A DNA stretch of 6,031 bases from Roseovarius sp. (GCA_007125415.1 SLDH01000235.1:1-6031); one strand, 5' to 3'; shown: positions 1-6,031, counted from the first letter of the stretch. Notes: generated from the sequence alone by a model not told the origin. Made by a program: numbers and translations.

Positions 1-75
1 ACGCAGGATGAAAAGGGCCATATCCTGACCGTGCGCTGGAATGCGATGCAACGCGCGCAGTTCGAAACCGTCTGA
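1..75 (+). CDS. C-terminal fragment of an unidentified protein
   Basis: Frame 1 is open from the window edge to a TGA at 73-75 and gives 24 residues ending RWNAMQRAQFETV. Third codon positions are mostly G or C, as in the neighbouring genes, which supports real coding sequence. I do not recognise the family from this tail. It shows no membrane segment and no catalytic motif. It converges on icd, whose stop lies 75 bp further on. The gene start and most of its sequence are outside the window, so the function is unknown. Confidence 0.5.
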   Translation, partial: TQDEKGHILTVRWNAMQRAQFETV

Positions 76-89
76 CGGATTTTCCGGTC

Positions 90-124
90 GCCGGGTTCAG
101 TTGCCGGGTTCAGTTGCCGGGTTC
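90..124. repeat. 13-bp direct tandem repeat, about 2.6 copies
   Basis: The unit CCGGGTTCAGTTG occurs at 91-103 and again, identical, at 104-116. A partial third copy, CCGGGTTC, follows at 117-124. The repeat sits in the gap between the convergent stops at 75 and 151. The unit length is not a multiple of three and no gene spans it, so it is non-coding. It looks like a slippage-type duplication and has no obvious hairpin structure. Confidence 0.9.
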
Positions 125-150
125 GAGGGCGATCGCCAGAATGATAGGCC

Positions 151-2355
151 TCAACCGATGATCTGGTTGAGGGTCTTGCTGGGGCGCATGACAATCGCCA
201 GTTTTTGGGTGTCCGGATGATAATAGCCGCCGATATCTGCGGGCGTTCCCTGTGGAGCGGCCAGTTCGGCAAGGATCTGCGCTTCATTCACCGCCAGGGC
301 CTCTGCTACCGGGGTCATTTCGCGTGCGAGCGCGGCATCGTCGGACTGGGCCACGAGCGCCTCGGCCCAATAGCGCGCGAACCAGTAATGGCTGTCGCGG
401 TTATCGGGCTCACCCACCTTGCGCGACGGCGAACGGCCATGATCGAGAATACCCTGCGTGGCCACCTCGATCGCCGCGCCGAGCACGGCAGCGCGCGGAT
501 TGTCCCGCACCTCTGCCAGAAACTTAAAGCTTTCCCCCAGCGCGCAGAACTCTCCCAGACTGTCCCAGCGCAGATGGTTTTCCTGCTGCAATTGCTGCAC
601 ATGCTTGGGCGCCGATCCGCCGGCCCCCGTCTCGAAAAGCCCGCCCCCCTGCATCAGCTTGACGATGGAGAGCATCTTGGCGGAGGTGGCCAGTTCAAGG
701 ATCGGGAAGAGATCGGTCAGATAATCGCGCAGCACATTGCCGGTGATCGCGATGGTGTTCTCGCCCTTCGTGATGGTTTCAAGCGAGGCCTTTGTTGCTT
801 CCGCCGGGGCCATGATCTCGAAGCGGTCCGCCACGCCGCGCGCCTCGAGGATCGGTTTGATCATCGCGATCAACTCGGCATCATGGGCGCGTGCGGCATC
901 GAGCCAGAAGATCGCGCGATAGCCCGTCGCCCTCTGGCGCTCGATGGCCAGATCGACCCAATCCTCGATGGGTGCCTTGCGCGCGGAGGCCGAGCGCCAG
1001 ATATCCCCGGCCTCCACCGCATGGGCGTGCAGAATCGTGCCGTCTTCCAGCACCATTTTCATCGTGCCGTCCTCGGGGATCTCGAAGGTAGTGGGGTGGG
1101 AGCCGTATTCTTCGGCCTTCTGTGCCATGAGCCCGATATTCTGCACCGTGCCGGCGGTGGCCGGATCGAGCGCGCCATTGGCCTTGAAGAAACGGATCGC
1201 CTCGTCATAGACGGGTGCGTAGGAACTGTCGGGGATCACGCAAACCGCGTCATGCTCCTTGTCATCGGGGCCCCAGCCCTTGCCGCCGGCGCGGATGAGC
1301 GCGGGCATGGACGCATCGATGATGACATCCGAAGGCACATGCAGGTTGGTGATGCCTTTGCCCGAATCCACCATATACATCGCCGGGCGCTCGGCCTGCA
1401 CCGCCTCGATGGCCGCCATGATGTCAGGTTCGCCCGCAACCTTGGCCAGCAATTCGCCCAAGCCCTGATTGGGGTTGACCCCCAGCGCCTTCAGCCTTGC
1501 ACCGAACTGCTCGAACACGGGCTTGAGCCACGCCCGGACTGCATGGCCGAAGATGATCGGGTCCGAGACTTTCATCATCGTGGCCTTGAGATGGAGCGAG
1601 AAGAGCACGCCCTCGGCTTTCGTCTTTTCGATTTCCTCGTCCAGAAAGGCATCGAGTGCCCGCGCGGACATGAAAGTTGCGTCCAGAACCGTGCCTTCGG
1701 GATAAGAAAGCCCCTCCTTGAGAACTGTCTCACCATCGGCGGTTTCGAGCACGATTCTGGCTGTTGTGGCCTGAGCGAGGGTGATCGAGCGCTCATTCGA
1801 GAAGAAATCACCCTCGGACATGGAGGTCACGCGGGTCTTGCTGTCGGCGTTCCAGGCGCCCATGCGGTGCGGGTTCTTCTGGGCGAAGGATTTCACGGCG
1901 GCAGCAGCGCGCCGGTCCGAATTGCCCTCGCGCAGCACCGGGTTCACGGCTGAGCCCTTGATCGCGTCAAAACGCGCCCGGATCTCCTTTTCCGCATCGC
2001 TTTTTGGCGTTTCGGGATAATCGGGGATGGCATAGCCCTGGCTCTGCAATTCCTGAACCGCCGCCAGAAGCTGCGGCACCGAGGCCGAGATATTGGGCAG
2101 CTTGATCACATTGGCCTTCGGGGTCTTCACCAGATTGCCCAGCGCGGCCAGATCATCGGGGATGCGCTGCTCTTCGCGCAAATGGTCAGGGAAGGCGGCG
2201 ATGATCCGGCCCGCAAGCGAGATATCCTTCGTGTCCACCGTGATATCTGCCGCCGCGGCGAATTTCCGGATGATCGGCAGGAGCGATGCGCTGGCAAGCT
2301 CGGGCGCCTCATCGACCTTGGTGTAAACGATATCGGGGGTGGATGACTGGGCCAT
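151..2355 (-). CDS. icd: Monomeric NADP-dependent isocitrate dehydrogenase
   Basis: This is a 734-residue cytoplasmic enzyme that oxidatively decarboxylates isocitrate to 2-oxoglutarate with NADP+ in the TCA cycle. The length matches the monomeric family (about 740 residues, as in Azotobacter vinelandii and Corynebacterium) and not the ~400-residue dimeric type. Recognisable blocks are [16 protein letters not shown] (134-149), DASMPA with a metal-binding Asp at 347, EEYGSHP with Tyr417, and NVLRDYLTD with Asp544 and Asp548. His585, Arg596 (in HLRWDS) and Arg645 fit the NADP-contacting positions. From memory, the spacing of Ser135/Asn138/Arg142/Arg148 and of the two late Asp residues equals that of the Azotobacter active site. 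The frame continues up to a GTG at 2403, but the ATG at 2355 is preferred: GGGAGG lies 7 nt before it, whereas the GTG has no ribosome site. The gene is intact and transcribed alone, from its own 155-bp leader. Confidence 0.97.
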   Translation of the reverse strand: MAQSSTPDIVYTKVDEAPELASASLLPIIRKFAAAADITVDTKDISLAGRIIAAFPDHLREEQRIPDDLAALGNLVKTPKANVIKLPNISASVPQLLAAVQELQSQGYAIPDYPETPKSDAEKEIRARFDAIKGSAVNPVLREGNSDRRAAAAVKSFAQKNPHRMGAWNADSKTRVTSMSEGDFFSNERSITLAQATTARIVLETADGETVLKEGLSYPEGTVLDATFMSARALDAFLDEEIEKTKAEGVLFSLHLKATMMKVSDPIIFGHAVRAWLKPVFEQFGARLKALGVNPNQGLGELLAKVAGEPDIMAAIEAVQAERPAMYMVDSGKGITNLHVPSDVIIDASMPALIRAGGKGWGPDDKEHDAVCVIPDSSYAPVYDEAIRFFKANGALDPATAGTVQNIGLMAQKAEEYGSHPTTFEIPEDGTMKMVLEDGTILHAHAVEAGDIWRSASARKAPIEDWVDLAIERQRATGYRAIFWLDAARAHDAELIAMIKPILEARGVADRFEIMAPAEATKASLETITKGENTIAITGNVLRDYLTDLFPILELATSAKMLSIVKLMQGGGLFETGAGGSAPKHVQQLQQENHLRWDSLGEFCALGESFKFLAEVRDNPRAAVLGAAIEVATQGILDHGRSPSRKVGEPDNRDSHYWFARYWAEALVAQSDDAALAREMTPVAEALAVNEAQILAELAAPQGTPADIGGYYHPDTQKLAIVMRPSKTLNQIIG

Positions 2356-2362
2356 GAGATTG

Positions 2363-2368
2363 CCTCCC
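2363..2368 (-). promoter_or_regulatory. Strong ribosome binding site that sets the icd start
   Basis: On the minus strand GGGAGG ends 7 nt before the ATG at 2355. This near-ideal anti-16S match decides the start in favour of 2355. The upstream in-frame GTG at 2403 would add 16 polar residues (beginning AQHDTARSS) that cover the ribosome site itself. Confidence 0.85.
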
Positions 2369-2449
2369 TGTGAAGATGAGCGTGCTGTGTCGTGTTGAGC
2401 CACGCTGTTGCGCGGCCGAGTCGATGATCTGTCGCTCTCTTAGCGTAAA

Positions 2450-2479
2450 TTGATAGCGTTGAAAAGATACAGTATGCAA
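2450..2479 (-). promoter_or_regulatory. Possible sigma-70-type promoter for icd
   Basis: Reading the minus strand, TTGCAT (2479-2474) and TATCAA (2455-2450) are separated by 18 bp. They match three and four positions of the -35 and -10 consensus. The -35 hexamer would lie inside the 26-bp palindrome, the classic layout for a repressor that blocks polymerase. The transcript would start near 2443 and leave a leader of about 90 nt. The matches are weak, so this is inference only. Confidence 0.3.
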
Positions 2480-2492
2480 TTGCATACTGTAT
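2467..2492. promoter_or_regulatory. Perfect 26-bp palindrome, probable operator upstream of icd
   Basis: The half ATACAGTATGCAA (2467-2479) is followed at once by its exact reverse complement (2480-2492). It has finer structure. GCATAC-T-GTATGC at 2482-2494 is itself a perfect 13-bp palindrome. A degenerate copy, ATAC-A-GTAT, is centred at 2471, so two dyads lie 17 bp apart around a central AATT. A-T-rich dyads of the GTATGC/GCATAC kind resemble sites of GntR-family dimers, but this assignment is inference. It lies 112 bp or more before the icd start and 18 bp past the stop of the upstream oxidoreductase gene. On the minus strand the dyad is followed by CTTTTC, so it could also act as a weak terminator for the upstream operon. 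That is less likely because the stem is A-T-rich and there is no continuous T run. Confidence 0.7.
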
Positions 2493-2510
2493 GCGATTGA
2501 TTTGTTACTC

Positions 2511-3149
2511 TCAGCGCTCCGCACGCTCCATGATCTCGTCGATCACCTTGACCCATAGTTCGGTCGGCTGTGCGCCGGGCACGGCATGTTCTCCGGCCAC
2601 GATGACGGTGGGAACCGCCGTGACCCCCATCTGACGAAACTGCGCATCGCGGGCCCGGATGGCATCCAGATCGGCGTCCGAGTGCAGCAGCTTGCGGATC
2701 ACGGCAGCGTCAAGACCAAGACCATCGGCAAGATCTGCCAGCACATCGAGATCCCCGATATCGCGCCCCTCCTCGAAATAGGCCCGAAAGAGCGCCATGG
2801 CGGCCGGCACCTGGCAGCCCTCGATCCCGGCCCAATGGATCAGGCGATGGGCATCGAGGGTGTTGGGGGTCCGGCTGATGGCGTCGAATGCGATCTCGAG
2901 CCCCAGTGCCGCGGCCCGTTCGGCAACCGGCAGATACGCTTCCACCGCGCCCTCCTTGCCGCCGAATTTCGCTTCGAGATAGGCGCGCCGCTCCATCCCC
3001 CCGGGCGGCATCTCGGGGTTCAGCTGAAACGGGTGCCATTCCATGGTGAAAGGATGGTCCGGACGCTCGGCCAGGGCGAGGTTCAGCGTCGTGATCCCGA
3101 TATAGCACCAGGGGCAGACGGGATCGGAGACGATATCAAGCTTTACCAT
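2511..3149 (-). CDS. DsbA-family (FrnE-like) thiol-disulfide oxidoreductase
   Basis: This 212-residue thioredoxin-fold protein of the DsbA/FrnE group (COG2761 type) catalyses dithiol-disulfide exchange. The N-terminus goes straight into the first beta strand with the active site CPWC at 12-15. There is no signal peptide, so it should act in the cytoplasm, unlike periplasmic DsbA. The family block RTPNTLDAHRL lies at 93-103 in the helical insertion. The cis-proline loop GVTAVPT (Pro180) comes near the end. One further cysteine is at 112. The intact CxxC argues against the related 2-hydroxychromene-2-carboxylate isomerase branch, which lacks it. The ATG at 3149 has GAGG 6 nt upstream. The start lies 14 bp inside the preceding acyl-CoA synthetase gene, which suggests one transcript and translational coupling. 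The physiological substrate is unknown. A role in keeping a thiol enzyme or CoA product reduced is only a guess from context. Confidence 0.88.
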   Translation of the reverse strand: MVKLDIVSDPVCPWCYIGITTLNLALAERPDHPFTMEWHPFQLNPEMPPGGMERRAYLEAKFGGKEGAVEAYLPVAERAAALGLEIAFDAISRTPNTLDAHRLIHWAGIEGCQVPAAMALFRAYFEEGRDIGDLDVLADLADGLGLDAAVIRKLLHSDADLDAIRARDAQFRQMGVTAVPTVIVAGEHAVPGAQPTELWVKVIDEIMERAER

Positions 3150-4683
3150 GGATGTCCTCTCTAGCCGAGTCTCTGGCCGGATCCGGCGGGGCGAGTGCCC
3201 GGCGCATGATCTTGTTGTTGGCGCTCATGGGCAATGCTGCGACGTGATGAAAGGCGCGCGGGCATTTGTAGCGCGCCAGTTGCCGGACCATATGAGCCGC
3301 CAGATCGGCCTCCGGCAGGGGGGTCGGGGCGGTATAGAAGGCCATTATCACCCGCACGTCGGGCTTCACCTCCACATCTGTGACAGCACAGGCGGTCAGG
3401 CCGGGATAGGTGAGCAGCGCGTTCTCCACCTCGATGGGCGAGACCCGGTAGCCGCCCGCATTCATCATGTCATCGGCGCGCCCGTGATAGATGATCTGCC
3501 AGTCCTCGCGCATATGGGCCTGATCGCCCGTGAGAAACCACTCCCCCTGATACCGCGCGGCGGTCGCCTGCGGCGCATCCAGATACTCCAGCATGAGCCC
3601 CGGGTCCGAGCGATGCACCGCGATGGTGCCTTCCATGCCGCGTGGCACCGGCTGACCATCCTCGCCCAGAAGCGCGATGCGGCGCCCCGGCTGTGCGCGG
3701 CCGAGGGCGCCCGGGGCTGCCGGACATTCGGGGCTGGAGGAGATGAAGGTGGAACATTCCGACATGCCGAAGGCTTCATGAAGCGCTGTGCCCGTGGCTG
3801 CCTGCCATCTCCGCCGGATATTTTCGGGCAATTTCTCGCCAGCTGTCAGGCCATGCCGCAAACGCGGCAACGGTGGCAGAGGTTGCATGAGAATTCTTCG
3901 ATAAATACCTGGAACAGCAGCAAATAGCGTCGCATCATGCCGTTTGAGCAAGAGCGGCAACTGGTCAGGCGCCACACCCTGTGCCGGGATCAGCGCGGTG
4001 GCGCCGATGGTCCATGGATCCATCAGCCCGGTGCCCAGCGTATAGGTCCAGTTGAAGGCTCCGGCATGCAGCAATCTGTCGTCTTCCCGCAGGCCATACC
4101 AGCCTTGAAACATCATCTGCCGGGCAAGGAGCGCCCTGTGCGCATGGACCACGGCACGGGGTTGTCCGGCGGTGCCGGAGGTGAAGACGATATAGGCGGG
4201 GCGTTCGGGGTCGCCCATATGCCAGGGCGCCGGGGACAGGGCGTGCATGGCGCGCAGCGTCGCCTCGTCGATCACGGGTGTCGAGGTCGCGGGGCAGGCG
4301 ATGCCATCACTCAGCAGGATGGCAGCAGGCGCCAGCTTGTCGATGATCGCTGACACCTCGGGTTCGGTGAGTTGCGATGAAGTGGGAACAGGCAAGAGGC
4401 CCACAGATATGGCGCCCAGATAGGCAATCGGAAAATCGACCGTATTTCCAAGCCGAAGCAAAACCCTGTCGCGCGGCTTCAATCCTGCCTTCAGGAGCCC
4501 TGCGCCGGTGCCACGGACCGCACCGATCAGCCGCGCATAGCTCCAACGCTCCGCCCCCGAAAGGCCCAGAACCGCCAGGGCGATCCTGTCGGGCATCTGC
4601 GCGCCACGTGCCAGCACATGAGCGGCAAGATTGAACGGGGCCGGGCAGGGTGCGGGGCCTTCGGTTTCGGACTGGGACAGCAT
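3136..4683 (-). CDS. AMP-forming acyl-CoA synthetase (class I adenylate-forming enzyme)
   Basis: This 515-residue cytoplasmic enzyme is predicted to activate a carboxylic acid with ATP to an acyl-adenylate and then transfer the acyl group to CoA. The large N-terminal domain carries the phosphate-binding loop FTSGTAGQPRAVV (167-179), the adenine-site motif HEAFGMSE (302-309) and the TGD ribose motif (385-387). The hinge HGRADDMMNAGGYRVSP (400-416) leads into the small C-terminal domain, with the catalytic lysine at 491 in NNKIMRR. All core motifs are present, so it should be active. The P-loop has Arg176 where most relatives have Lys. Its overall look is closest to the acetate, medium-chain and benzoate ligase branch, but the substrate is not readable. 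The ATG at 4683 is chosen; an in-frame TTG two codons earlier is a weaker candidate, and the ribosome site is poor. It overlaps the downstream oxidoreductase gene by 14 bp and is divergent from the XRE-cupin regulator, which probably controls it. Confidence 0.9.
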   Translation of the reverse strand: MLSQSETEGPAPCPAPFNLAAHVLARGAQMPDRIALAVLGLSGAERWSYARLIGAVRGTGAGLLKAGLKPRDRVLLRLGNTVDFPIAYLGAISVGLLPVPTSSQLTEPEVSAIIDKLAPAAILLSDGIACPATSTPVIDEATLRAMHALSPAPWHMGDPERPAYIVFTSGTAGQPRAVVHAHRALLARQMMFQGWYGLREDDRLLHAGAFNWTYTLGTGLMDPWTIGATALIPAQGVAPDQLPLLLKRHDATLFAAVPGIYRRILMQPLPPLPRLRHGLTAGEKLPENIRRRWQAATGTALHEAFGMSECSTFISSSPECPAAPGALGRAQPGRRIALLGEDGQPVPRGMEGTIAVHRSDPGLMLEYLDAPQATAARYQGEWFLTGDQAHMREDWQIIYHGRADDMMNAGGYRVSPIEVENALLTYPGLTACAVTDVEVKPDVRVIMAFYTAPTPLPEADLAAHMVRQLARYKCPRAFHHVAALPMSANNKIMRRALAPPDPARDSAREDIHGKA

Positions 4684-4747
4684 GTGCAAGGCCTATGCGC
4701 TTCGCTGTTCTGTTGCAAGCGCGGTCAGGCCCCTGTATGTGATCGCC
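4684..4747. promoter_or_regulatory. Divergent promoter region between ligase and regulator
   Basis: This 64-bp gap must hold, or overlap, the promoters of two divergent genes. TTGCAA at 4713-4718 reads the same on both strands. On the plus strand it lies 17 bp before TATGTG (4736-4741), a weak -35/-10 pair that would start transcription close to the regulator ATG at 4748. A 6-bp inverted repeat, GCGCTT (4697-4702) and AAGCGC (4717-4722), could be part of an operator. A short shared gap like this usually means that the regulator controls both genes, including itself. None of these elements is strong. Confidence 0.35.
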
Positions 4748-5371
4748 ATGACAGAGCACCCCCCGGGAAACCTCATCCGCATCGCGCGCGAGAGCGGCAC
4801 ACAGGACATGGCCGAGCCGCTTGATCTCGGCTCGCGGGTGCGCGAGTTGCGCAAGGCACGCAACTGGACCCTGGAGCAGGCCGCCAGCCAGGCCGGTCTG
4901 GCCCGCTCAACCCTGTCGAAGATCGAGAATGGCCAGATGTCGCCCACATATGAGGCATTGAAGAAGCTCGCTGTGGGGCTTGATATCTCCATTCCGCAAC
5001 TCTTCACGCCACCACAGAAGGACCAGGTGAACGGGCGCATGGCCCTTACCAAATCAGGTGAGGGCGCGCAGACCATCACGGTGACATATGAGCACGAGCT
5101 GCTCGCCGATACGCTGCGTCAGAAGAAGATGCTGCCCTACCGCGCGCGGGCGCGGGCGCGCAGCATGGATGAGTTCGACGGTTGGGTGCGCCATGATGGC
5201 GAGGAGTTTCTCTATGTGCTGACGGGTGTGGTGCAGCTTTACACGGAATTCTACGAGCCGGTGACCATGCGCCGGGGCGACAGCGCCTATTATGACGCCT
5301 CCATGGGTCATAATGTCATTTCGCTCAGCGATGAAGATGCCATGATCCTCTGGGTGACATCGCTGGTGTGA
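4748..5371 (+). CDS. XRE-family transcriptional regulator with C-terminal cupin sensor
   Basis: This 207-residue DNA-binding regulator has a Cro/C1-type helix-turn-helix at about 27-86 (key residues LEQAASQAGLARSTLSKIEN, then SPTYEALKKLAVGL). A linker follows, then a small beta-barrel cupin domain from about 152 to the end (EEFLYVLTGVVQLY, MRRGDSAYYDASMGHNVI). This is the SutR/PuuR-like architecture, in which the cupin binds a small metabolite and changes DNA binding. The frame is open further upstream, but G/C bias at third positions rises only from the ATG at 4748. A second in-frame ATG at 4808 would give 187 residues and still include the whole HTH. Neither start has a good ribosome site. 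It is divergent from the acyl-CoA synthetase-oxidoreductase operon and probably regulates it. The ligand is unknown; the ligase substrate or product is a reasonable guess. Confidence 0.92.
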   Translation: MTEHPPGNLIRIARESGTQDMAEPLDLGSRVRELRKARNWTLEQAASQAGLARSTLSKIENGQMSPTYEALKKLAVGLDISIPQLFTPPQKDQVNGRMALTKSGEGAQTITVTYEHELLADTLRQKKMLPYRARARARSMDEFDGWVRHDGEEFLYVLTGVVQLYTEFYEPVTMRRGDSAYYDASMGHNVISLSDEDAMILWVTSLV

Positions 5372-5504
5372 GGCCGGGCGTGGTTGAAGGCGCGTGACAC
5401 GATGACATCGGCAACTCGACCGCTTTCGCCATAACTCCAGCGCTCCCACCCCGGCGCGGGGCAGGCTGCATCATGCCAGAAAGATCACGCGTGCCTTGCC
5501 GCGA
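5372..5504. other. Convergent intergenic gap without a gene
   Basis: This 133-bp stretch lies between the stop of the regulator and the stop of the small lipoprotein. No convincing reading frame was found on either strand. It contains short dyads (CGATGACATCG at 5400-5410 and the GC-rich one at 5449-5461). It probably holds the 3' ends of both transcripts. Confidence 0.6.
5449..5461. terminator. Possible GC-rich hairpin between convergent genes
   Basis: CCCCG and CGGGG flank a 3-base loop (GCG), making a short, strong dyad midway between the convergent regulator and lipoprotein genes. No T run follows on either strand, so it is not a standard intrinsic terminator. It could still pause polymerase or protect 3' ends. 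Position is the main argument. Confidence 0.25.
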
Positions 5505-5618
5505 TCAGAACCAGCTTTGAACACCGCGCGCGGCACCGGAAATATCCTGCCCGATACCATCCACAGTGGCGCAACCCGCCAGCAAGCTGACGAGCATGAT
5601 GACTGCCAGTCGTTTCAT
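5505..5618 (-). CDS. Entericidin A/B-like small lipoprotein
   Basis: This 37-residue gene is easily missed because of its size. The product starts MKRLAVIMLVSLLAGC: a basic start, a hydrophobic stretch and a lipobox LAGC with the lipidated cysteine at 16. The mature 22 residues (beginning CATVDGIGQDIS, ending in Trp-Phe) match the usual entericidin pattern of T-V-x-G-x-G-x-D-I followed by a short amphipathic helix. The ATG at 5618 has GAGG 7 nt upstream. The product should be a membrane-anchored lipoprotein. In Escherichia coli the related EcnA/EcnB pair is described as an antidote/toxin locus, but single copies of unknown role are common in alphaproteobacteria. The gene begins 39 bp after the stop of the solute-binding protein gene on the same strand, with no hairpin between them, so readthrough is possible. 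No partner gene is seen in the window. Confidence 0.82.
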   Translation of the reverse strand: MKRLAVIMLVSLLAGCATVDGIGQDISGAARGVQSWF

Positions 5619-5657
5619 GGTCTTGCCTCAACCGTTTTTTCTGCTCGTTTGTTTTTC

Positions 5658-6031
5658 TTATTCTTCCCACCACCATACCTCAGGCAGGAAATGAATGCCA
5701 TCCCCATAGAGCGGCAGGGCATCCGACGGATAGCGCAACTGTTTCACATGCGCCACACGCCCTTCGGCGAAACTGTGGATCGGGATAACGTAACGCCCGG
5801 CAGTGAGGACACGGTCGAGCGCGCGGGAAGCGGCGACGAAATCCTCCCTGTCCCTGGCGGTGAGCATCGCGTCGATCATCGCATCGACGGCTGCCGATTG
5901 CATCCCCATCAGGTTGCGGCTTCCGGGCTGTTCGGCCGTTTCAGAGCCCCAATAGAGACGCTGCTCATTGCCCGGCGACAACGACAGGGAGCGTCGCATG
6001 AAGGTGATGTCGAAATCAAACGCGGCTTCGC
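5658..6031 (-). CDS. ABC transporter extracellular solute-binding protein (YejA-like), C-terminal part
   Basis: The frame is open from the right window edge to a TAA at 5658-5660 and gives the last 123 residues of a family 5 (peptide/oligopeptide type) solute-binding protein. The blocks FDFDITFMRRSLSLSPGNEQRLYWGSE, PGSRNLMGMQ and the later ASRALDRVLTAGRYVIPIHS are typical of the YejA branch of microcin C and peptide importers. The Met codon at 5999 is internal and not a start, because the same conserved frame continues upstream of it to 6031. The signal peptide and N-terminal lobe lie outside the window. The full protein would be periplasmic and would deliver a peptide-like ligand to an inner-membrane permease. 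Permease and ATPase genes are not in the window, and none follow downstream on this strand. The end is a normal stop, preceded by the acidic tail WWWEE. Confidence 0.9.
   Translation of the reverse strand, partial: EAAFDFDITFMRRSLSLSPGNEQRLYWGSETAEQPGSRNLMGMQSAAVDAMIDAMLTARDREDFVAASRALDRVLTAGRYVIPIHSFAEGRVAHVKQLRYPSDALPLYGDGIHFLPEVWWWEE

Noticed and set aside
68..83. CCGT-CTG-ACGG followed by ATTTT at the end of the left-edge gene, as an intrinsic terminator
   Set aside because: The stem is only 4 bp and overlaps the stop codon, and the T run is four bases. This is too weak to call.
128..137. GGCGATCGCC palindrome downstream of icd
   Set aside because: A 10-bp palindrome built on GCGATCGC is common in GC-rich genomes. 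It has no room for a loop and no T run, so it is not a terminator, and nothing supports an operator there.
205..1953. Long plus-strand open frame of 582 codons opposite icd
   Set aside because: It is the antisense shadow of icd. High GC and strong third-position bias keep the opposite frame open. Its translation is rich in His, Arg and Gly and shows no family motif, while the minus strand encodes a clearly conserved enzyme.
2404..2510. Extra small gene between icd and the oxidoreductase gene
   Set aside because: Short frames here have no ribosome site and cross the palindrome. The stretch is better explained as the icd leader.
2586..3164. Plus-strand frame opposite the oxidoreductase gene
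   Set aside because: Shadow frame with low-complexity composition. The minus strand has the CPWC and cis-proline signatures and a ribosome site.
3148..3927. Plus-strand frame of 259 codons opposite the ligase
   Set aside because: Shadow frame. All adenylate-forming enzyme motifs lie on the minus strand in one uninterrupted frame.
5485..5676. Minus-strand frame of 63 codons overlapping the small lipoprotein
   Set aside because: It overlaps the entericidin-like gene in another frame, is rich in Arg and His, and has no recognisable domain. The 37-residue frame has the lipobox and the ribosome site.
1..6031. CRISPR array, phage defence cluster, retron or transposon
   Set aside because: No spaced direct repeats, transposase, integrase, reverse transcriptase or nuclease motif was seen on either strand. 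All long frames are explained by metabolic, transport or regulatory genes.

Overview
The window looks like chromosomal DNA from a GC-rich alphaproteobacterium, most plausibly of the Rhodobacterales/Roseobacter type. This is inferred from strong G/C preference at third codon positions, a monomeric NADP isocitrate dehydrogenase, a YejA-like transporter binding protein and an entericidin-type small lipoprotein. No mobile element, CRISPR array, tRNA or rRNA was seen. It reads mainly as a housekeeping and metabolic region, not a defence or mobile island.

Layout from left to right. The last 24 codons of an unidentified plus-strand gene end at 75. A 75-bp convergent gap with a 13-bp tandem repeat follows. 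The minus-strand gene icd (151-2355) encodes a full-length monomeric isocitrate dehydrogenase. Its 155-bp upstream region (2356-2510) carries a perfect 26-bp palindrome, the most striking non-coding signal here. Next, also on the minus strand, come a cytoplasmic DsbA/FrnE-like oxidoreductase (2511-3149) and a class I adenylate-forming acyl-CoA synthetase (3136-4683). The two overlap by 14 bp, so they are very likely one operon. Divergent from them on the plus strand is an XRE-cupin regulator (4748-5371). A 133-bp convergent gap separates it from a 37-residue entericidin-like lipoprotein (5505-5618, minus). The lipoprotein lies 39 bp downstream of the 3' end of an extracellular solute-binding protein gene (5658-6031, minus) that runs off the window.

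How the genes may work together: the regulator, ligase and oxidoreductase form a compact divergent module. A small acidic ligand sensed by the cupin domain could control activation of a carboxylic acid to its CoA thioester, with the thioredoxin-fold enzyme translated together with the ligase. The substrate cannot be read from the sequence. icd has its own leader, and the palindrome there looks like the operator of a dimeric repressor, which would put a central-carbon enzyme under specific control. No clearly undescribed multi-gene system is visible. The best leads are the icd operator and the regulator-ligase-oxidoreductase module.
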